Assembly (NCBI GenBank): GCA_038746605.1
Contig: JBCDKM010000007.1
Span: 1-64,000 of the forward strand
Origin: Rubricoccus sp038746605
Lineage (GTDB): Bacteria > Bacteroidota > Rhodothermia > Rhodothermales > Rubricoccaceae
Length of the DNA stretch: 64,000 nt
Direction: 5' to 3'
Shown here: positions 33,504 through 41,558 of the stretch, one piece after another
Layout: every line of letters starts with the position of its first letter
Numbering within the stretch: the first letter of the stretch is position 1
The notes under the pieces: generated by a model
Told to the model about the DNA's origin: nothing
The model's input: only the letters and a program-made list of their open reading frames with translations
Databases searched by the model: none
Translations under genes and position numbers: made by a program

Positions 33504-33977
33504 ATGACGTGGGCGGAGGTCTGCGCCCGTCCCGAACTCCGCGACCTCCCGTACAAGATCGAACTCGACCGCTACGGCCGGATCGTGATGAGCCCTGCTC
33601 CCTCGCGCCACAGGATCCTCCAGCGCCGCCTACAGAAAATCCTCGAAGACGCGCTGGGAGGCATCGCCATCCCGGAGTGCCCTGTGGATACGCCCGAGGG
33701 CACGAAGGTGGCCGATGTGGCGTGGATGGAGGAGACGTTCGCGATGGAGCATCAAGACACAGCCGCATTCCCTGTCGCACCACCGGTCTGCGTCGAGATC
33801 ATGTCGCGCTCGAACACGACGGGCGAGATGGAAGAGAAGGTGATGATTTACCTTGCGAAGGGCGCGCAGGAGGTCTGGGTGCACCAGCGTGACGGGCGGC
33901 TCCGGTTCTTTGCGCACGAGGGCGAGATCGAGCGCTCTCGCCTCGCACCGGACGCGCCCATGGCGGTCGAGCTGTGA
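33504..33977 (+). CDS. Uma2-family (DUF820) putative restriction-endonuclease-like protein
   Basis: Predicted 157 residues. MTWAEVCARPELRDLPYKIELDRYGRIVMSPAPSRHRILQRRLQKIL is the family start. VADVAWMEETFA and PVCVEIMSRSNTTGEMEEKVMIYLAKGAQEVWVH carry the PD-(D/E)xK-like D...E-x-x-S...K residues. ATG 33504 is chosen because the upstream frame only runs through a palindrome. Uma2 proteins are abundant and mostly of unknown role; nuclease activity is assumed from fold. The stop overlaps the glycosyltransferase GTG start. Confidence 0.85.
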   Translation: MTWAEVCARPELRDLPYKIELDRYGRIVMSPAPSRHRILQRRLQKILEDALGGIAIPECPVDTPEGTKVADVAWMEETFAMEHQDTAAFPVAPPVCVEIMSRSNTTGEMEEKVMIYLAKGAQEVWVHQRDGRLRFFAHEGEIERSRLAPDAPMAVEL

Positions 33978-34987
33978 GCGCGATGCGCCCCGATCTCTCC
34001 ATCGTCGTCCCGGTCTACAACGAGGCCGAGAGCTTGCCCGAACTGGCCGATGCCATCCGCCAGGCGATGGACGCCGCTGGCCTGACGTTCGAGGTCTGGC
34101 TCGTGGACGACGGCTCCACGGACGGCTCGTGGAACGAGATCGCCCGCCTCGGAGAAGCGGACAGGCGGTTCGGCGGCGTGCAGTTCCGGCGCAACTATGG
34201 AAAGAGCGCTGCGCTGGCGGCAGGCTTCGAGCGCGCCGAGGGCCGATACGTCGCTACCCTCGACGCCGACCTCCAGGACGATCCCGCGGAGCTTCCCGCG
34301 ATGGTCCAGAAGCTAGAAGCGGGCGCCGACCTCGTGAGTGGCTGGAAGCAGAAGCGCCACGACCCGCTCGGCAAAACCATCCCGAGCCGGTTCTTCAACG
34401 GCGTGACACGGCTCGTCTCCGGCATCCCCCTGCACGACTTCAACAGCGGCATCAAGGCGTACCGCCGCGAAGTGATCAAGAGCGTGCGCGTCTACGGCGA
34501 GTTGCATCGCTACATCCCGCTCCTCGCGAAGTGGGAGGGCTTCACTGCCATCGAAGAGCAGGTGGTGCAGCACCACCCGCGCAAGTACGGCCACACCAAG
34601 TTCGGTCTGGAGCGCTTCCTTCGCGGGTTCCTGGACCTCATCACGGTTGTCTTCCTGACGCGGTTTGCACGGCGCCCGATGCTATTCTTCGGCGGGATGG
34701 GGACGCTCGCGTTCCTCGTCGGCTTCGGCGTGTTGCTCTACCTGAGCGTCGCGAAGCTGGTCTACGGGCAGCCCCTCGGAGACCGCCCGCTGCTACTCTT
34801 CGGCGTGATGCTGGCCATCCTCGGGACGCAGTCGTTCCTGGCGGGCCTGCTTGGCGAGATGATCGTCCGGCCCGAGATGGAGGGGACGACACGGCTGGAG
34901 ATCCGTGAGGAGGTCGTGCCCGGTGGCTCCCCCCGCCTCGGCGCCGAGGCGGAGGAGGCTGTCGTTACGGCCGCCAGCCCAGCGTGA
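33974..34987 (+). CDS. GT2 polyprenyl-phosphate glycosyltransferase with C-terminal membrane helices
   Basis: Predicted 337 residues. LSIVVPVYNEAESLPELADAI, VWLVDDGSTDGSW, GKSAALAAGFERAEGRYVATLDADLQDDPAELP (DADLQD catalytic block), FNGVTRLVSGIPLHDFNSGIKAYRREV, then two C-terminal membrane segments (LFFGGMGTLAFLVGFGVLLYL, LLLFGVMLAILGTQSFLAGLL) as in GtrB/DPM1-like enzymes. It transfers a sugar to undecaprenyl phosphate. GTG 33974 overlaps the upstream stop; ATG 33983 is an alternative. The last 19 residues are unusual: a palindrome is read as RLGAEAE and the frame runs 23 nt into the convergent gene. Confidence 0.88.
   Translation: MSAMRPDLSIVVPVYNEAESLPELADAIRQAMDAAGLTFEVWLVDDGSTDGSWNEIARLGEADRRFGGVQFRRNYGKSAALAAGFERAEGRYVATLDADLQDDPAELPAMVQKLEAGADLVSGWKQKRHDPLGKTIPSRFFNGVTRLVSGIPLHDFNSGIKAYRREVIKSVRVYGELHRYIPLLAKWEGFTAIEEQVVQHHPRKYGHTKFGLERFLRGFLDLITVVFLTRFARRPMLFFGGMGTLAFLVGFGVLLYLSVAKLVYGQPLGDRPLLLFGVMLAILGTQSFLAGLLGEMIVRPEMEGTTRLEIREEVVPGGSPRLGAEAEEAVVTAASPA
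34933..34952. repeat. GCCTCGG palindrome read in frame at the end of the GT2 gene (centre CG)
   Basis: Perfect copy inside the coding frame, giving PRLGAEAEE 13-21 residues from the C-terminus. Confidence 0.85.
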
Positions 34988-36116
34988 GGCCCGCGTAGCG
35001 CGTGTCGCCAAAGAAGGAGGAGGTCTCCCCGCTCGTGAAGTCGTAGCTCCCGACGGTGGCGTGGAAGGTGAGGCGCTCGCCTACAGACCGGAGCGCGTCG
35101 TCCTCCGCCACGATACCGATGCCTCGCAGGAGACCATCGATGCGAAAGCTGAGGCTGCTACCGGAGCGGTCAGATTGGCGGCGGTCGTCCACGAGAAGGA
35201 AGCCGCTCCGAAGCGCGAGCGTCTCGAAGAGCGTGACCGCTAGCGCGAGGCGTGTGCCGTCGAGACCGGCGGGTTGCACCTCGTTGGAGCCCACCCACTC
35301 GCGCTCCACGCGCGAGTCCAGCGAGGCGAGGGTAAAGGTGCCGCCCGCAACAGCCTGATCTACGGCAAGTCGCGTTCCCGCGCCGAGGACGGTCTCAGAG
35401 GGAGGCAGCGAGCCCTGGAAGGACTCCGGTCCACCGGGAAACTCACCGAGGACATCGCGCTCCGGGAGACCGCTCGCGAGCCCCACGTTGCGATGGGCGG
35501 CTCCAGCCACCAGAGAGAACGGAAACCCAACCGTCCCTTCCACGATAGGGCCTGGGCTGAGCGGTATCTCGACGAGGCTACCCAGGTCGAGCGTGAGGCC
35601 GCGGTCTCGCTCGTAGTCCTCGCCGCCTCCCAGGTCCGCTCCCAGGCGATAGGTCGCTGCGATGCCGAGTGAGGTGCGGACGGGGCCGTCGAGTCGCACT
35701 CCGGCACCGAGGGTGTGGGCTGTCTCCGTGAGATCGAAGGTGAGCGACGTAGGATCCGGCGCGGCAATGGCGATGTTTTCTATCCGGAACACATCGCGCA
35801 CCGCCCCGACCCCCAGCCTGACAGGGCGACCCGCGACCTCCAGATCCGCGCCATAGGAGACCGCGAGGCCTCTTAGTCCAATGTCATCGAAGCCGAGCCA
35901 AGCGGAAGATCCCGAGCCGCTCACGCGCAGTCCAGAAGCCTCGCCCAGGAACGCCGGATTGAGCATCATCTCGTGTGGGTCACCGGTGCCGCTGAGGGTG
36001 GCCGAGCGTGCCGCCGAGGCGGCTGCTGTCGATGTGGGGATGCTGGGGAGATTAAAGACGGGCTGAGCGTGCGCCAGGGATGCAGCGAGCAGAAAGAGAA
36101 CAGCGAGGCGTAGCAT
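34965..36116 (-). CDS. PorV/PorQ-like outer-membrane beta-barrel protein (paralogue 1)
   Basis: Predicted 383 residues: signal peptide 1-18 (SLAHAQ), then an N-terminal segment with ATLSGTGDPHEMMLNPAFLGEASGLRVSGS typical of PorV/PorQ or UPF0164 barrels (the conserved NPA), and many alternating beta strands ending GLTLGWRP. It resembles the next gene in layout and C-terminus (both end GWRP), so the two are tandem paralogues. PorV-type barrels take part in T9SS secretion or lipid transport; which applies here is unknown. ATG 36116 starts the signal peptide. Confidence 0.7.
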   Translation of the reverse strand: MLRLAVLFLLAASLAHAQPVFNLPSIPTSTAAASAARSATLSGTGDPHEMMLNPAFLGEASGLRVSGSGSSAWLGFDDIGLRGLAVSYGADLEVAGRPVRLGVGAVRDVFRIENIAIAAPDPTSLTFDLTETAHTLGAGVRLDGPVRTSLGIAATYRLGADLGGGEDYERDRGLTLDLGSLVEIPLSPGPIVEGTVGFPFSLVAGAAHRNVGLASGLPERDVLGEFPGGPESFQGSLPPSETVLGAGTRLAVDQAVAGGTFTLASLDSRVEREWVGSNEVQPAGLDGTRLALAVTLFETLALRSGFLLVDDRRQSDRSGSSLSFRIDGLLRGIGIVAEDDALRSVGERLTFHATVGSYDFTSGETSSFFGDTRYAGLTLGWRP

Positions 36117-36201
36117 GGAGGCGATAGGAACGAGACCCGAAGATCGTCCCTCTTTTCGCTCCGGGAACGGGCACATCGCCTTCCCTTCGTTCTGGCGTTG
36201 T

Positions 36202-36221
36202 CCGCCGCGGCGCCGAGGCGG
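36202..36221. repeat. GCCTCGG palindrome, left-arm variant (CCGCCGCGG)
   Basis: CCGCCGCGGCGCCGAGGCGG, 11 nt after the stop of the second barrel gene (minus strand). The same variant recurs at 60822-60841. Confidence 0.65.
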
Positions 36222-36232
36222 GAAGAGCCGGG

Positions 36233-37342
36233 CTATGGTCGCCACCCGAACGTGACGCCGTAGACGGTCGTCTCGCCAATCGTCTCCCCGACTCGCAGCA
36301 CGGCGACCTCGAACCGGGTGGTGAGCCGATCAGCCAGCGCGAGCATGGAGGCGCTCTTCTGCTGCGCACCGACAGCACGCACGACCCCGTCGATGCGGAG
36401 CTCGGCGCCGAGGGATACGAACGGGTCGCTTCCCCTGCTCTCGGGGGCGGCGTACCCGGCGCGAACCGCCAGAATCTCGGCCAGAATCACCGTTCCTGCG
36501 AGCCGGGCCTCACCGGCGCGGATATCACTTCCGTTGAAGGGTTCCGCCCTCACGTCACCCTCCACGAGATGGAACCGGCCCCGCCGACCGAGTTGACGCA
36601 CATGTGCTGCGCGGACGCTCACCCCGAAGGTGTTCGCCCCTCGTACGCCGTTCGCCGGACGCGCAGAAAAGTCTTCCGAGAGAACAGCAAGGTTGCGCAA
36701 AACGGCTGCACCCGTTATCTCCACCTCGGGCGCAATCTCGCCATCTCCGCTCGGTCCAGTCAGCAGGGGGTAGGAAACAGCCGCGCCCACGTCGAGTGTC
36801 GTCGTGCGGTCGCGTTCGAGATCCTCGGGGAGGGAGAGGTCGGGAGGAATCGCAAAGGACTCGCGCACGTCCGCGTTGGCGCCGAAGCGGACGTGAACGG
36901 GTCCGTCCCAGCCAAGCGCCAGCCCGCCCGTGATCTCGCGCTCCTGCGTGTCATACTCGATCTCCCCGATGCTAGGCCCGATGAGACGGAGGGTCGAGCG
37001 GAGTTCGGTATAGCTGCCGCCCAGCCCGATGCGCAGCGATCCGCCGCCGACCTCGCCCGCGTCGATCCCGATAGAGGCGGCCGAGGAGCCGAGGAGCAGG
37101 TCGTCTACGCCGACGAAATCCGGTGCGAGTCCGGCAGAGAAGCGGAGGGCAGGGCGCTCGCCCGCGTCCGCGAGGAGGGCGGGATTGTGGCGGATCGCGT
37201 ACGGGTTGTCGCTCGGCCCGGCCGCGAGGGCCTGGCTCACGCCGACTTCGTGCGCGGAGACCGGGAAGCCGGAGAGGGCGAAGGAGCTTTGCGCGAAGGC
37301 AGGGGGGGCCGCGAGCATCGCAGCGAGCAGAAGACGGACCAT
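36233..37342 (-). CDS. PorV/PorQ-like outer-membrane beta-barrel protein (paralogue 2)
   Basis: Predicted 369 residues: signal peptide 1-17 (APPAFAQ), then GPSDNPYAIRHNPALLADAGERPALRFSAG with the NPA motif, barrel strands and C-terminal GVTFGWRP. Paralogue of the following gene, transcribed in the same direction 116 nt upstream of it. ATG 37342 begins the signal peptide; the frame upstream enters the divergent glycosyltransferase region. Confidence 0.7.
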   Translation of the reverse strand: MVRLLLAAMLAAPPAFAQSSFALSGFPVSAHEVGVSQALAAGPSDNPYAIRHNPALLADAGERPALRFSAGLAPDFVGVDDLLLGSSAASIGIDAGEVGGGSLRIGLGGSYTELRSTLRLIGPSIGEIEYDTQEREITGGLALGWDGPVHVRFGANADVRESFAIPPDLSLPEDLERDRTTTLDVGAAVSYPLLTGPSGDGEIAPEVEITGAAVLRNLAVLSEDFSARPANGVRGANTFGVSVRAAHVRQLGRRGRFHLVEGDVRAEPFNGSDIRAGEARLAGTVILAEILAVRAGYAAPESRGSDPFVSLGAELRIDGVVRAVGAQQKSASMLALADRLTTRFEVAVLRVGETIGETTVYGVTFGWRP

Positions 37343-37453
37343 GAGGCGGAGCGAGGAGACGAGGCTCGGAGTATCGGCGGGTTGCCGCCGACCTGCGGCC
37401 TCCGCGTATTCCACACGCAGCCGTCACGTTCCGTCGTCATCTTCCGCCCTCGC

Positions 37454-38605
37454 ATGACCGCCCGTCGCCTCGCCCTGCTCGGCCCGTTCGCGCCCTATCG
37501 CGGCGGCATCGCCCACTTCCACGACGCCCTCGCGGACGGGCTGGAAGCGCGCGGGCACAGGGTCCTCCGGCTGTCCTTCGCGAGGCAGTACCCGGCGTTT
37601 CTCTTCCCCGGCACGAGCCAGTTCGAGCCTGGCGTCTCCCGCCTCGGTGCCGAGGCGGAGGGACCCGCCCGCGTGCTCGATCCGCTGAACCCGCTCGCGT
37701 GGCGCCGCGCCGCGCGCGAGGTCCGCCGGTTCCGAGCAGACGCGATGGTCTTCCCGTACTGGATGTCCTTCTTCGCGCCGATGTGGGGAGGCCTCGCGCG
37801 AAGCCTGTCGCCGCAGATCCCGTCTATCGCGCTGGTACACAACGCCATCGGGCACGAGCCGAGGCCGGGGGAGCGTGCCCTCGCGCGGTACGCGCTTCGC
37901 CCCGCTGCCGGACTGCTCGCGCTCTCCGACCGCGTGCGTCAGGACCTCGGGGGGCTTGGCCTGGGCGACCTCCCGCTCCGGCAGGTAGCCCACCCAGCGT
38001 ACCGCCAGTTCGGCGAGGCGCTCCCGCGAGGCGAGGCCCGCTCTACGCTAGGCCTCCCGGGAGACGCGCCGGTGCTCCTCTTCTTCGGGTTCATCCGCGC
38101 GTACAAGGGCCTGGCCGCTCTGCTGGACGCGATGCCGGTCATCCGCGAGGCGTTGCCCGGCGCGCGGCTGATCGTGGCCGGAGAGTTCTACGACGATGAG
38201 GCGCCCTACCGCGAGCAGATCGCTCGCCTCGGCCTCGGCGAGGCCGTGACCATCGAGGACGGGTACGCGCCCTCGGAGCGGGTTCGGCTGCTCTTCTCCG
38301 CCGCGGATCTCGTCGTGCAGCCTTATGTCTCCGCCACGCAGAGTGGCGTCGCGCAGGTGGCGTTCGGTCTCGGACGCCCCGTGCTCACGACCGACGTGGG
38401 CGGGCTGGCCGAGGCAGTCGGAGAGGGCGGGCTGGTCGTGCCGCCGAGTGATCCGCAAGCTCTCGCGAGAGAGGCTGTTCGCTTTTTCCAGGAGCCCGGC
38501 CTGCTCGACCGTCTCACGCAGGGCGCGCGTCAGCGTGGCGAGGCCGGGGACTGGACGCTGGTGGTGGACGCCGTGGAGGCGCTAGCCGCACAGGCCTACC
38601 CGTAG
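37454..38605 (+). CDS. GT4-family glycosyltransferase
   Basis: Predicted 383 residues of GT-B fold. RLALLGPFAPYRGGIAHFHDALADGLEARGH is the N-terminal donor-domain start; the C-terminal half has LFFGFIRAYKGLAALLDAM, LIVAGEFYDDEAPY, and the E-x7-E-like AFGLGRPVLTTDVGGLAEAVGEGG with VVPPSDPQALA. It transfers an activated sugar, probably for cell-surface polysaccharide. ATG 37454 chosen because the GPFAPYRGG motif starts right after it; the frame upstream is the shadow of the barrel gene. A palindrome is read in frame at about residues 63-69 (RLGAEAE). Confidence 0.88.
   Translation: MTARRLALLGPFAPYRGGIAHFHDALADGLEARGHRVLRLSFARQYPAFLFPGTSQFEPGVSRLGAEAEGPARVLDPLNPLAWRRAAREVRRFRADAMVFPYWMSFFAPMWGGLARSLSPQIPSIALVHNAIGHEPRPGERALARYALRPAAGLLALSDRVRQDLGGLGLGDLPLRQVAHPAYRQFGEALPRGEARSTLGLPGDAPVLLFFGFIRAYKGLAALLDAMPVIREALPGARLIVAGEFYDDEAPYREQIARLGLGEAVTIEDGYAPSERVRLLFSAADLVVQPYVSATQSGVAQVAFGLGRPVLTTDVGGLAEAVGEGGLVVPPSDPQALAREAVRFFQEPGLLDRLTQGARQRGEAGDWTLVVDAVEALAAQAYP
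37639..37658. repeat. GCCTCGG palindrome inside the GT4 gene, in frame (centre TG)
   Basis: Perfect copy read as SRLGAEAEG, in a loop of the N-terminal donor domain. It reads in the same phase as the copy at 34933. Confidence 0.85.
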
Positions 38606-38611
38606 CTCCAT

Positions 38612-38631
38612 CCGCCTCGGTACCGAGGCGG
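38612..38631. repeat. GCCTCGG palindrome, short-loop copy (centre TA)
   Basis: Perfect copy 7 nt after the GT4 stop. Confidence 0.85.
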
Positions 38632-38691
38632 GCGCACCGGGCAGGCGACACGCGCTCGTCGTTTCTTCCGCGCGACTCGCCCCCACCCCCA

Positions 38692-40410
38692 ATGCGCCCG
38701 CTCGCCTTCGCCTTCGCCCTCGCGCTCTTCGCCGCACCCGCCCTCGCGCTCTTCGCCGCACCCGCCCTCGCCCAGCCGCTCGGCCTCCCGGACGGCCCCC
38801 CGTACGTCCTCACCGGCGCGACGATCTACACCGTGGACCGCGCCAACCCCACCGCCGAAGCGTTGGCCGTGGGCGCGATGGGGGAGGTGGTCGCCGTCGG
38901 CACCGAGGCGGACGTGCTTGCGGCCTACCCGGACTGGCCCCGCGCCTCCGCCGAGGGTCGCGCCGTCATCCCGGGCTTGATCGACGCGCACGGGCATCTG
39001 ATGGGTTTCGGTGAGACTCTCCTCCAGGCCGACCTCGTCGAGGCAGCATCCATCGAAGAGATCGTCGAGCGTCTCCGCCAGTTCGCCGATGGGTTGCCCG
39101 AAGGCGCGTGGCTCGTCGGGCGCGGCTGGGACCAGAACGACTGGCCCGCGCAGCCCGATGGCTCGCACCCGTTCCCTACCCGCGCCGACCTCGACTCGGC
39201 CTTCCCGAACCGCCCCGTCGCGCTGACTCGCATCGACGGGCACGCGCTCTGGGCGAATACTGCCGCGATGGTCGCCGCCGGTCTGGACCCCGAGACCCCT
39301 GCCCCCGCCGATCCGGAGGACGGACAGTTCCTCCGCGATGACCGAGGCCGCCCGACAGGCGTCTTCGTGGATGCGGCCGAACTCGTCGTCACGGACGCTA
39401 TCCCGACGCTCTCTGCCGAGACCCGTGCAGAGGCGCTGACCCGCGCCCTCGCGGAGACCGCGCGGCACGGCCTCACGGGCGTCCACGAGGCGGGGATCCC
39501 GATAGCGCTTCTTCCGCTCTACGAGCGGCTCATCACTGAAGGCCGCTTCCCGATCCGCAACTACGCGATGCTGAGCATGGACCAACTCGGCACGTTTTGC
39601 AAAGCCTACCCCGAGGGTTACGAGGGCAACGCCCGCCTCCGGGTGCAGTCGCTCAAAGTCTACTCCGATGGTGCGCTCGGGAGCCGGGGCGCCGCGCTCC
39701 TCGCGGACTACTCCGACGATCCCGGCAATACGGGCCTCCTGTTCCAGAACACGGAGACGCTGACGCGGACCGTCACACAGGCGATGAACTGTGGGCTCCA
39801 GGTCAACTCCCACGCCATCGGCGACCGGGGCAACCGCGCCGTCTTGGACGCCTACGAGGCCGCGATGGAAACCACGGGCGGCGGTCTGGGGCGGCACCGC
39901 ATCGAGCACGCGCAGGTAATGTCCCTGCCCGACATCGAGCGGATGGCACGCCTCGGCATCATCGCGAGCGTGCAGCCGACCCACGCGACGAGCGACATGC
40001 CGTGGGCCGAGATGCGCGTCGGGCCGGAGCGGATCAAGGGCGCGTACGCGTGGCGGCGGATCGTGGACGCGGGGGCCCGCATCGCGCTCGGCTCAGACTT
40101 CCCGGTGGAGCGCGTCGCGCCGCTGCTCGGTTTCCACGCCGCCGTGACACGTCAGGACGCGGAGATGAATCCCGCAGGCGGCTGGTACGGCAATCAGGTG
40201 CTCTCGCGCGAGGAGGCCCTGCGCGGCTTCACGCTCGACGCGGCCTACGCCGGGTTCATGGAAGACGAGGTCGGCAGTCTGGAGCCGGGCAAGCGGGCGG
40301 ACTTCGTGATTCTCTCCCAGGACCTGATGCGTGTTCCGCCGGAAGAGATCCTTGCCACGGAGGTTCTCGCGACCGTCATCGACGGAACGCCCGTCTTCGT
40401 CGCGGAATGA
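38692..40410 (+). CDS. Secreted amidohydrolase, YtcJ/metal-dependent family
   Basis: Predicted 572 residues. Signal peptide carrying a duplicated eight-residue unit (ALFAAPAL twice), then TGATIYTVD, VIPGLIDAHGHLMGFG with the HxH metal site, LVGRGWDQNDWP, VQSLKVYSDGALGSRGA, INxHAIGD-type VNSHAIGDRGNRAVLDAYE, HRIEHAQ and ALGSDFPVERVAPL, the full set of the amidohydrolase-3 subgroup. It hydrolyses an amide or cyclic substrate that cannot be specified. The stop overlaps the KptA ATG by 4 nt. Confidence 0.88.
   Translation: MRPLAFAFALALFAAPALALFAAPALAQPLGLPDGPPYVLTGATIYTVDRANPTAEALAVGAMGEVVAVGTEADVLAAYPDWPRASAEGRAVIPGLIDAHGHLMGFGETLLQADLVEAASIEEIVERLRQFADGLPEGAWLVGRGWDQNDWPAQPDGSHPFPTRADLDSAFPNRPVALTRIDGHALWANTAAMVAAGLDPETPAPADPEDGQFLRDDRGRPTGVFVDAAELVVTDAIPTLSAETRAEALTRALAETARHGLTGVHEAGIPIALLPLYERLITEGRFPIRNYAMLSMDQLGTFCKAYPEGYEGNARLRVQSLKVYSDGALGSRGAALLADYSDDPGNTGLLFQNTETLTRTVTQAMNCGLQVNSHAIGDRGNRAVLDAYEAAMETTGGGLGRHRIEHAQVMSLPDIERMARLGIIASVQPTHATSDMPWAEMRVGPERIKGAYAWRRIVDAGARIALGSDFPVERVAPLLGFHAAVTRQDAEMNPAGGWYGNQVLSREEALRGFTLDAAYAGFMEDEVGSLEPGKRADFVILSQDLMRVPPEEILATEVLATVIDGTPVFVAE
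38722..38769 (+). repeat. 24-bp exact tandem duplication in the signal-peptide coding region
   Basis: Two identical 24-nt units (38722-38745 and 38746-38769), each coding eight hydrophobic residues, lengthen the h-region of the amidohydrolase signal peptide. Confidence 0.85.
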
Positions 40411-40814
40411 CGCGCGAGGACATCCGCCGAAGCCGGTTCCTCTCGCTGGTCCTCCGCCACCGCCCCGAGGCGGCTGGACTTGTGCTCGATGCGGAGGGCT
40501 GGGCTGAGGTCTCAGCGCTTCTACGCGGCGCGACGCAGCGCGGGGTGGATCTCTCACCTGGGGACGTGGTGAGGGTGGTGCAGGACAACGACAAGCAGCG
40601 ATTCGAACTCAGCCCGGACGGCGCTCGCATCCGTGCGAGGCAGGGGCACTCCGTCCCCGTCGACCTCGGCCTAGCGCCACGCATCCCGCCGGACGTTCTC
40701 TTCCACGGGACGGTCGCCCGTGTGCTGCCCGCGATCCGCCGCGAAGGTCTCCGCCCGATGCAGCGTCACCACGTTCATCTCTCGCCCGACCGCGAGACGG
40801 CGGAGCGCCGGTAG
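40407..40814 (+). CDS. kptA: C-terminally truncated RNA 2'-phosphotransferase (Tpt1/KptA)
   Basis: Predicted 135 residues against about 180 for the family. RSRFLSLVLRHRPEAAGLVLDAEGWAEV, NDKQRFELSPDGARIRARQGHSVPV, LFHGTVARVLPAIRREGL and HHVHLSPD are family blocks: the N-terminal winged-helix half is complete and the NAD-binding half begins. It stops at AERR, before the usual final strands and catalytic Arg region, just 7 nt before a long-loop palindrome. KptA removes an internal RNA 2'-phosphate using NAD+. It may be non-functional or adapted. The start overlaps the amidohydrolase stop. Confidence 0.75.
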   Translation: MTREDIRRSRFLSLVLRHRPEAAGLVLDAEGWAEVSALLRGATQRGVDLSPGDVVRVVQDNDKQRFELSPDGARIRARQGHSVPVDLGLAPRIPPDVLFHGTVARVLPAIRREGLRPMQRHHVHLSPDRETAERR

Positions 40815-40820
40815 ACCTGC

Positions 40821-40854
40821 CCGCCTCGGCACATCCGCGAGCGTCCCGAGGCAG
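40821..40854. repeat. GCCTCGG palindrome, long-loop copy (16-nt spacer)
   Basis: Arms CCGCCTCGG and CCGAGGCAGG (one change), spacer with TCCGCG at positions 5-10. 7 nt after the truncated kptA. Confidence 0.75.
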
Positions 40855-40891
40855 GAAGGGTGAAGATGGAACGGCCGGTATCGAACCGAGT

Positions 40892-40940
40892 CCCGGAAAC
40901 GAAACGAGCCCGCACGCTCCGGGCATGGCGTGCGGGCTCG
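40892..40940 (-). terminator. Strong intrinsic terminator (13-bp stem)
   Basis: Perfect 13-bp stem (40905-40917 with 40928-40940), 10-nt loop. On the minus strand it is followed by TTTCGTTTCC. It would end minus-strand transcripts from the small gene at 41303 or a structured RNA. Confidence 0.65.
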
Positions 40941-40942
40941 TG

Positions 40943-41136
40943 CGAGGTCCCCGTTGCCGGGGTGGCCTCGCGAGGCGGTGGTGGTGGTGCACCGCCTCCC
41001 GAGGACAGACGACGAGCGCGGAGGTGACGCGCTCGCCGCCCGGCGGGGGCCTCAGTCTGGGGTGCGGGTGCCAGCAGCCTCCGCGGCGCTCTCCGATACC
41101 TTCCCCGGTACCACGTAGTGATGGAGAGCGCCGCGG
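40943..41136. other. Cluster of inverted repeats, possible structured RNA
   Basis: Several perfect stems lie in tandem: 40972-40980 with 40990-40998 (9 bp), 41013-41020 with 41028-41035 (8 bp), 41081-41094 with 41123-41136 (14 bp), plus a weaker one near 40943-40972. They adjoin the 13-bp stem at 40905-40940. No known RNA family was recognised by eye. Confidence 0.45.
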
Positions 41137-41303
41137 GGCTGGTCCGGCGAACGCGTGTGAACGCGCTCAGGAATCGGGGCACCTGCGGAAGTAAAGAGCA
41201 ATCGGTCAGTCTCGTCAGTATTGCTGGATGGAGCGGCCAGCCCAGCGAGCGCCACCCCAACGATGAGGGCGATGAGCCAGCGGGGGAGGAGGTCACGGGT
41301 CAC
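41052..41303 (-). CDS. Possible small membrane or secreted protein
   Basis: Possible 83-residue protein from GTG 41303: Arg-containing start and one hydrophobic segment (LIALIVGVALAGLAAP) then a polar tail. The C-terminal third overlaps a 14-bp inverted repeat, so it may instead be part of a structured RNA. No family recognised; low confidence. Confidence 0.35.
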   Translation of the reverse strand: MTRDLLPRWLIALIVGVALAGLAAPSSNTDETDRLLFTSAGAPIPERVHTRSPDQPRGALHHYVVPGKVSESAAEAAGTRTPD

Positions 41304-41558
41304 AGCAAGACGTGGTGTCGAGGACCGCTGGGAACATCGGGGCTCGCATGCGCTGCACTCATGGGGAAGCGCTTCGGAGTGGCTGATGAAAACGTGAGGA
41401 CGGCCGTACGAGCCGGAACGGGCGGTTTCCCTTTGAGGTCGAAACTGGCCTCAGCCCCCAAGCAGGTCTATCCTGCCGTTCACAGCGACTGGGTGAGGCG
41501 CTCCTGAGGTGGGGTGCCCTGCCCCGCCTCCCTGGCGGTCGCGTGGCGAACTCTCTCC
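41304..41558. other. 255-nt gap upstream of the wHTH/propeller gene
   Basis: No gene or clear promoter recognised. Moderately less GC-rich than the neighbouring genes. It presumably holds the promoter of the gene starting at 41559. Confidence 0.3.

Noticed and set aside
36569..37453. Large open frame upstream of the GT4 gene
   Set aside because: It is the antisense shadow of the second barrel gene; the real GT4 start is ATG 37454.
40861..40892. tRNA-like T-arm on the minus strand (GGTTCGATACC followed by CCGTTCCA)
   Set aside because: No matching acceptor 5' strand (GGAACGG) exists within 110 nt upstream on that strand and the T-stem has a mismatch, so no tRNA or tmRNA could be folded.
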